Below are positions 61,929 through 64,000 of a stretch of 64,000 nt of DNA, piece after piece. Both the position numbers and the translations under genes were made by a program. The notes beneath the pieces are model-generated. The model searched no databases and was not told the DNA's origin. It saw nothing but the letters and a program-made list of their open reading frames with translations. How positions within the stretch are numbered: position 1 is the stretch's first letter; every line of letters begins with the position of its first letter. The DNA is from JBBRWO01 sp964388455 (GTDB lineage Bacteria > Actinomycetota > Coriobacteriia > Anaerosomatales > JAAXUF01): the NCBI GenBank assembly GCA_964388455.1, contig CAYMAN010000004.1, forward strand, positions 31,404 to 95,403, written 5' to 3'.

Positions 61929-63464
61929 CTAACTGGCTGGCGCACTGTAGCGAAGAACCACGATTGCGACATCGTCATCGAGGGCGTCGCCGGCGTGCGC
62001 TTCGACCGCTGCCATCACAGCGTCGGCGATCTCTTTCGGCGTGAGGTGGGACGAGCACTGGACACTGGCAAGAACTCGCTCAGAGCCAAACGCTTCGTCG
62101 CGCCAACCGGCATCGAGCAACCCGTCGGTGAACAGAATCAGATTGTCGCCGTCCTCAAGATGTAGCTCGGTAGATTCGAACTCATGTTCCGAGACTACGC
62201 TCAGCGGAGGGTTTCGCGGAACTACCACGCACGTGACAGTTCCCGCCCTGCACAACAGGGGATCGGGGTGACCTGCTCCCGCGATGCGAAGCGTCCCGGT
62301 TGCCGACTCCACCACGCCGTAGATGACGGTCGCGAACTTGTCGTTCTCGAACTGGTGGCAGAGGGACTCGTTAGACCGCGAAAGGACCTCGCGGGGACCA
62401 GCACCTCCGTAGGCGAAGCTCCGCAACGTTGTTCTCACCATGGTCGTGCTGGTGGCCGCCTCAATGCCTTTACCGCACACATCCCCCACGATGAAGGCCA
62501 CAGAACCGCTGACGGGTTTGAACAGGTCGTAGAAGTCCCCGCCCACACGCGCCAAACCCTCCGCGGACACGTACGCGGTTCCCATCTCGAGGCATCCCAC
62601 GCGGGGAGGCGTGAGCAGCATCGCCGACTGCAGCTTATCCGCGATGTCATGCTCCGCTTGCACGCGTCTCTGCAGTTCGAGAAAGACCAGGCTGAACGGT
62701 TCCACGAGCGCCGTCTGGATGATTGCCGAGTAGACAATCATCAGACTGACCAACGCCAGGTAGTGACCGAGGAAGTTCAGCGCACCGTACACGTCGACGT
62801 AGAGTGTGAAGGCGAGCTCGGCCAGAATCAGGAGAAACATCGCGCCAGCGAGCAGGGAGACGACTCGCGGCTCGAAGCGGTTCCTATCGCGCCAGAGAAG
62901 CCACAAGGCAAGCGCTGTGAGCGTCATGATCGCGTATTCGGCGAAGATCTTGAAAGGCGTCAGGCCGACGCCCTCCGCGTACATCACGGGAAACACATCC
63001 CAGACGAAGATTGCCGCCAGAGTCGCTGCGGTCACTGCGCCACATGCGAGAAACACGCTCGTGGGTCGAATCGCGTGTCGCAGTGAGACGCCGGCGACCA
63101 GGAAGGCCACAACAGCCAGGAGGCGCGCAACGATCCACAACTGCGTGGGCAGGTTCGCGCCGTACCCGACGAACACGTTCATTCCTTTGTACGAGAGCAT
63201 GTGGAGCAGTAGGACCGCGCCCACGAACAACTGGGGAATTCCGAGCACGAGCAGGTAGGTGCTGGACGAGATGTGGCGGGTGTTCCACGCGACCACAAAT
63301 ATGCCAAACGCGACCACTACTGCCGTCGTTTCCACCAGAGAGTGAAACAGCAGGTAGTTGACTCGACTCAAGGGGAGCAGCACCGCGAAGACCGCTATGC
63401 CGACGAGGAGGCCGCCACGCATACCAAGGTCGTTGGTCGGTTTTGGAGTGAGTGCTTCATCCAT
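61929..63464 (-). CDS. MASE3-SpoIIE PP2C phosphatase
   Basis: The 511-residue protein has an N-terminal MASE3-like sensor with several membrane helices (VNYLLFHSLVETTAVVVAFGIF, GIPQLFVGAVLLLHMLSYKGM) and a C-terminal SpoIIE domain with metal-binding VGGDFYDLF, FIVGDVCGKGIEAA, LFTDGLLDAG and DDDVAIVVLRY. It should dephosphorylate an anti-sigma antagonist in response to a membrane signal. No anti-sigma gene is in the window. Confidence 0.9.
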   Translation of the reverse strand: MDEALTPKPTNDLGMRGGLLVGIAVFAVLLPLSRVNYLLFHSLVETTAVVVAFGIFVVAWNTRHISSSTYLLVLGIPQLFVGAVLLLHMLSYKGMNVFVGYGANLPTQLWIVARLLAVVAFLVAGVSLRHAIRPTSVFLACGAVTAATLAAIFVWDVFPVMYAEGVGLTPFKIFAEYAIMTLTALALWLLWRDRNRFEPRVVSLLAGAMFLLILAELAFTLYVDVYGALNFLGHYLALVSLMIVYSAIIQTALVEPFSLVFLELQRRVQAEHDIADKLQSAMLLTPPRVGCLEMGTAYVSAEGLARVGGDFYDLFKPVSGSVAFIVGDVCGKGIEAATSTTMVRTTLRSFAYGGAGPREVLSRSNESLCHQFENDKFATVIYGVVESATGTLRIAGAGHPDPLLCRAGTVTCVVVPRNPPLSVVSEHEFESTELHLEDGDNLILFTDGLLDAGWRDEAFGSERVLASVQCSSHLTPKEIADAVMAAVEAHAGDALDDDVAIVVLRYSAPAS

Positions 63465-63536
63465 ACGCAGACCATAGCACTCTCGACCCAGAAGATGCTT
63501 CAGTGCGGCGACAGTGCGACTTCAGCCGATGAGCCG

Positions 63537-64000
63537 TCAGGCGAGTTCGGACTCAGACTTCGCTTCCTCCGCGCAGGCGCCTTGCCCGGTCTTCCGGCAC
63601 AGCACCTTCGCGGCGCAGACCGCGGTGCCCGCCGTCAGCGCACCGGCGAGTATGCCCGGAGTCCAGGCGTGGCTGTACTGCAGCAGCACGCCGGGGAGGA
63701 ACGCGGCCGGGATGCGCGTAAGGCTCGAGATGGAGGTGTTGAGCCCCAGGATGCCGCCGACTTCATCGCGGTGCACAGCTTTGGTCAGCGCGCTGGTCGA
63801 CACGGTGTTGGTGACGGCGAAGCCATACGAAAGCACCGGCATGACCAGCACGAGCGCAGGTACGCTATTCACAAATCCCCACGCCGTCAGGCCGGCCGCC
63901 GCGATGATGAGCGAGGTCAACAGCAGCCCATCGTCGCTCCAGCGCTTGGTGATGCGCCCGATCACGAACGCCTGGATGATCACCGAGAGCACGCCCACGT
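63537..64000 (-). CDS. MFS transporter, C-terminal part (5-prime end outside window)
   Basis: The minus-strand frame is open to the window edge and encodes at least 153 residues: five or six membrane helices, VIGRITKRWSDDGLL (A-like motif repeat between TM6 and TM7) and LVLVMPVLSYGFAVTNTVSTSAL. It ends in a short hydrophilic tail with Cys and Glu residues. Tetracycline-type MFS exporters are the closest in appearance. The substrate is unknown. Confidence 0.8.
   Translation of the reverse strand, partial: VGVLSVIIQAFVIGRITKRWSDDGLLLTSLIIAAAGLTAWGFVNSVPALVLVMPVLSYGFAVTNTVSTSALTKAVHRDEVGGILGLNTSISSLTRIPAAFLPGVLLQYSHAWTPGILAGALTAGTAVCAAKVLCRKTGQGACAEEAKSESELA

Overview
The window is GC-rich bacterial chromosome with mostly Shine-Dalgarno-led genes, frequent GTG/TTG starts and tightly overlapping operons. 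The gene set points to an anaerobic or oxygen-tolerant actinobacterium, most likely of the Coriobacteriia (OPB41/Anaerosomatales-like). It includes an NfnAB-type bifurcating transhydrogenase, a four-subunit 2-oxoacid:ferredoxin oxidoreductase, DUF951, the UPF0210/UPF0237 pair, TldD/TldE, and coiled-coil M23 and NlpC envelope hydrolases. The lineage is inferred from gene content, not from a marker-gene tree.

Layout. 1-6.7 kb: end of ribosomal protein L25, pth, an M23 envelope hydrolase, nfnAB, a LytTR response regulator and a DUF916-like surface protein. 6.9-8.4 kb: two related secreted repeat-type proteins. 8.4-17 kb: conserved housekeeping and envelope genes. 17.2-23.2 kb: a 2-oxoacid:ferredoxin oxidoreductase operon led by a P-loop ATPase, divergent from a cupin regulator and an acyl-CoA synthetase. 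23.2-26.9 kb: an AbrB/Doc toxin-antitoxin pair, a thiol peroxidase with an OhrR-like regulator, TerC, and an orphan AbrB antitoxin.

27-44.6 kb is an accessory (defence) region. It holds a tyrosine recombinase, a DUF4143 ATPase, an AbiE toxin-antitoxin operon with a symmetrical four-site operator, and an initiator tRNA. Beyond the tRNA lies a restriction-modification block: a C5 methyltransferase coupled to a GHKL/MORC-like ATPase, then a MvaI/BcnI-type endonuclease, a second C5 methyltransferase, Vsr and an AIPR protein. Divergent from that block is an unrecognised three-gene module: an 810-residue P-loop ATPase, a 337-residue unknown protein and an EcsC-like membrane-associated protein. This module is my best candidate for an undescribed, probably defensive, system.

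44.9-64 kb returns to mixed chromosome: DUF427, an aldo/keto reductase, a thioredoxin-fold peroxiredoxin, a second AbiE pair, a flavodoxin-like reductase, an AI-2E family transporter and DUF305/SHOCT proteins. These are followed by a compact wHTH plus nucleotidyltransferase pair with a 21-bp-phased operator, a class-V aminotransferase, a Phd/ParE pair, an ABC-F ATPase, a DUF302 gene under a CsoR-like palindrome, two MFS transporters and a MASE3-SpoIIE phosphatase. The peroxiredoxin carries an in-frame TGA exactly where the first Cys of its CxxC motif should be, with a hairpin just downstream. It is very probably a selenoprotein that would be missed or truncated by ordinary gene calling.

The metabolic genes fit electron-bifurcating, ferredoxin-based energy metabolism. 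The accessory genes form a dense set of immunity and addiction modules (at least five toxin-antitoxin pairs), several with operators readable in the sequence.
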